NCBI RefSeq assembly: GCF_020882245.1
Contig: NC_083599.1
Location: 24,872,865-24,936,864, forward strand
DNA length: 64,000 bases
Origin: Rhopalosiphum padi
Taxonomy: Eukaryota; Arthropoda; Insecta; Hemiptera; Aphididae
Direction of reading: 5' to 3'
Shown: positions 62,101-64,000 of the stretch, in pieces
Layout: the number at the start of each line of letters is the position of its first letter
Numbering within the stretch: position 1 is the stretch's first letter
Made by a program: the position numbers and the translations under genes
The notes under the pieces: model-generated
What the model saw: the letters and a program-made list of their open reading frames with translations, nothing else
Told to the model about the DNA's origin: nothing
Databases searched by the model: none

Positions 62101-64000
62101 AGGTACCAAAAACAAGTGATAATACAATTTAAAAAATAGTAAATGGATTAAACTAAAACGATGATGGCAATTTTATAATATCTATACTTATATTATATAA
62201 CTAAAGGTAATAATTATGTATTATAATTAAATAAATGTAAAATTAGTATATATTTGAAAACATTTGAATAATATATTACACTCGGATAAAAATATAGTCA
62301 ATTCATTTTTCATATTGGAACACTATCGAAAAATATATAGTTAAAAACTATAATGAATTAAGAAAATAAGTTTAAAAAAGTATTTCATATAATGAAAATA
62401 AACACAAACAAATATGGACGTGTATTTTAACGACAATAATATCGTGATAGGTTCGGTTCTTAAATGTTATGGGTATAATACCTAAAAATCATGAACTATA
62501 TACAACTACCATATTATTATATATAATGCAATTATACCATTAACAATTACTTTTATTAGTAATTATCAAGTTTTTATTGTATATTTTATTGTACCGCCTC
62601 TACTCTACCACATGCAGATTGTACGTAATACATACTGCCTGGTGTGATTATCGGTGACTTCTAATATTATCGTTTTAATTTGTTCATAATAATAATAAAA
62701 TTGAATAACGTTTTAGCGTAGCACTCTGTCGAGCCAAAAGCCATTTAGAAGACGAGGGGAGGAAAGGAGCGAATCCGGACGACGGGATTGCCTACTTAAT
62801 TTAATCACTTAGCCTTTGCTGTGGACCATCACAACATGAATTGAAGGGAAAGAAATTCAACAATTTCCAATACAATCCACATCAAACAACATATTAGAAA
62901 TTATTATATATCTAATATACAAACGTGTTAAAATAGTTAGTTCCGGAAAGAGAAATAATGTTTCTTATTTAATTTAAACGTTTTAGAGTATCTTATTTTA
63001 TGATTAGAAATAATAAAAATATATTTTAATAAAAGAGATAACTTAATTTAGTAATATTAATATTAAAAAGATCTTTCAATATTATTAAATCCCACTAAGC
63101 CAAGGGGTAACATTAAAAAAAATGTGTTTAATATTCAAACTTTAAGTTTTTCTTATTATTGCCATAAAACGATTTCAACAGTAGAAAATTAAAAAATAAA
63201 TACATCTCGTATGTCCGGATACTATCGGACAATTCCTATAAACATATATTTTTATTTTTTTATACGTTATTACAATCTGATGGCGAGAAAGTTATTGGCC
63301 AAAGCTTAAAATAATATGTTTTTCTTTTTTTATGTGAATACTTTTTATAGGAATATAAATATTTCAAGCTTTATGTATGATGATGTTCTATATACTATAT
63401 AAGTTTATAGATTGAATACATAAGATATTTCTGGCACAAAGTTTTCAATAGTGATGTTAACGCAAAAATAAAACTATAATATGTCACTGGTAATTTATTT
63501 TTTTGTAAAACTTTGAATATTTTCAAAACGTTTCAAACGTTAAATATACATTAATAAATATAATGCTTTGTAACGAACACTTCAGGTACAAAGTCGTTAA
63601 TATTATTTTGAGAATAGTCGTTTTATAAAAAAAATAAATAGATCATCATAACACATTTTTGTGGTAAAATTGAAACTTAACTCCGTTGATTTTTCTATAA
63701 ATTAATTAAAATCCCACGCAATAAACTTTTGACAGATAATTATTTAGAACACGTTGAAAATTGGTTATAATAAAATACAGTAAGGTGTCCTAACATTTAT
63801 TTGGAATAAGTCGTCGCGTTCGAGGTTTTCGGTTTTTATAAGGTAATATATAAAATGTAGCTAATATTACTTTCACAAAAATATTTTATTTTATTACTTA
63901 AGTAAATTCAATTTAGGAAACATCTTATCCGTCGATGTACATACTAATAAAAACTATTTGATGTGATTTCAGTATTTTATTGATCTTTATTTGCTCACTA
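59161..64000. other. AT-rich right flank
   Basis: TA-rich runs at 59171-59188, 59395-59412 and 59679-59700. A small GC-richer patch at 62715-62850 (GAGCCAAAAGCCATTTAGAA, GAATCCGGACGACGGGATTG) could be a regulatory element. No coding exon or RNA gene recognised; the open frames at 59378-59560 and 61062-61262 look like chance. Confidence 0.4.

Overview
The window looks like nuclear DNA of an aphid-like hemipteran insect. It is very AT-rich, has short introns with GT/AG borders, carries many small DNA-transposon derivatives, and holds three recognisable animal genes, all transcribed from the minus strand. I placed species only by overall feel and gene content, so 'aphid' is an inference.

Layout from left to right. 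(1) 177-11922: twenty coding exons of the Rab3 GDP-GTP exchange factor (MADD / Rab3-GEF). All splice phases join into one frame of 1205 codons, and the 3' part of the gene runs off the left edge. A candidate untranslated leader lies at 11923-12375 and a candidate distal first exon near 20.7-21.2 kb. (2) 12.4-27.1 kb: gene-poor DNA with one small inverted-repeat element (about 13.93-14.52 kb), a dispersed 17-bp repeat (15.2-15.5 kb) and a 1.68-kb piggyBac element (22475-24157) with TTAA target duplications and an N-terminally deleted transposase. (3) 27159-40685: a complete 14-exon gene for a secreted single-domain angiotensin-converting enzyme (624 residues). Its zinc site is intact, but several residues that bind substrate in studied ACEs are replaced. 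Three MITE-like elements sit in its introns. (4) 40.7-48.4 kb: intergenic, with a GC-richer block at 45.8-46.2 kb that resembles a conserved regulatory element. (5) 48540-52892: the last two coding exons of the motor-neuron homeobox gene extra-extra (exex / MNX1 / Hb9). Its N-terminal exon was not found and probably lies beyond the right edge. (6) 52.9-64 kb: exex first intron or upstream DNA, including a repeat-derived block (54.6-55.5 kb), a CpG-rich block (58.1-59.2 kb) and microsatellites.

The three genes have no evident shared pathway. Rab3-GEF acts in synaptic vesicle release, exex in motor-neuron identity, and ACE in extracellular peptide processing. Exons were assigned by translating the minus strand by eye, comparing with remembered family motifs and requiring matched splice phases. 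No alignment or search was run. I found no rRNA, tRNA, CRISPR array or bacterial-type feature. I found no clearly new biological system. The most unusual coding observation is the altered ACE active site, and the most unusual non-coding ones are the piggyBac end architecture and the 15.2-kb repeat.
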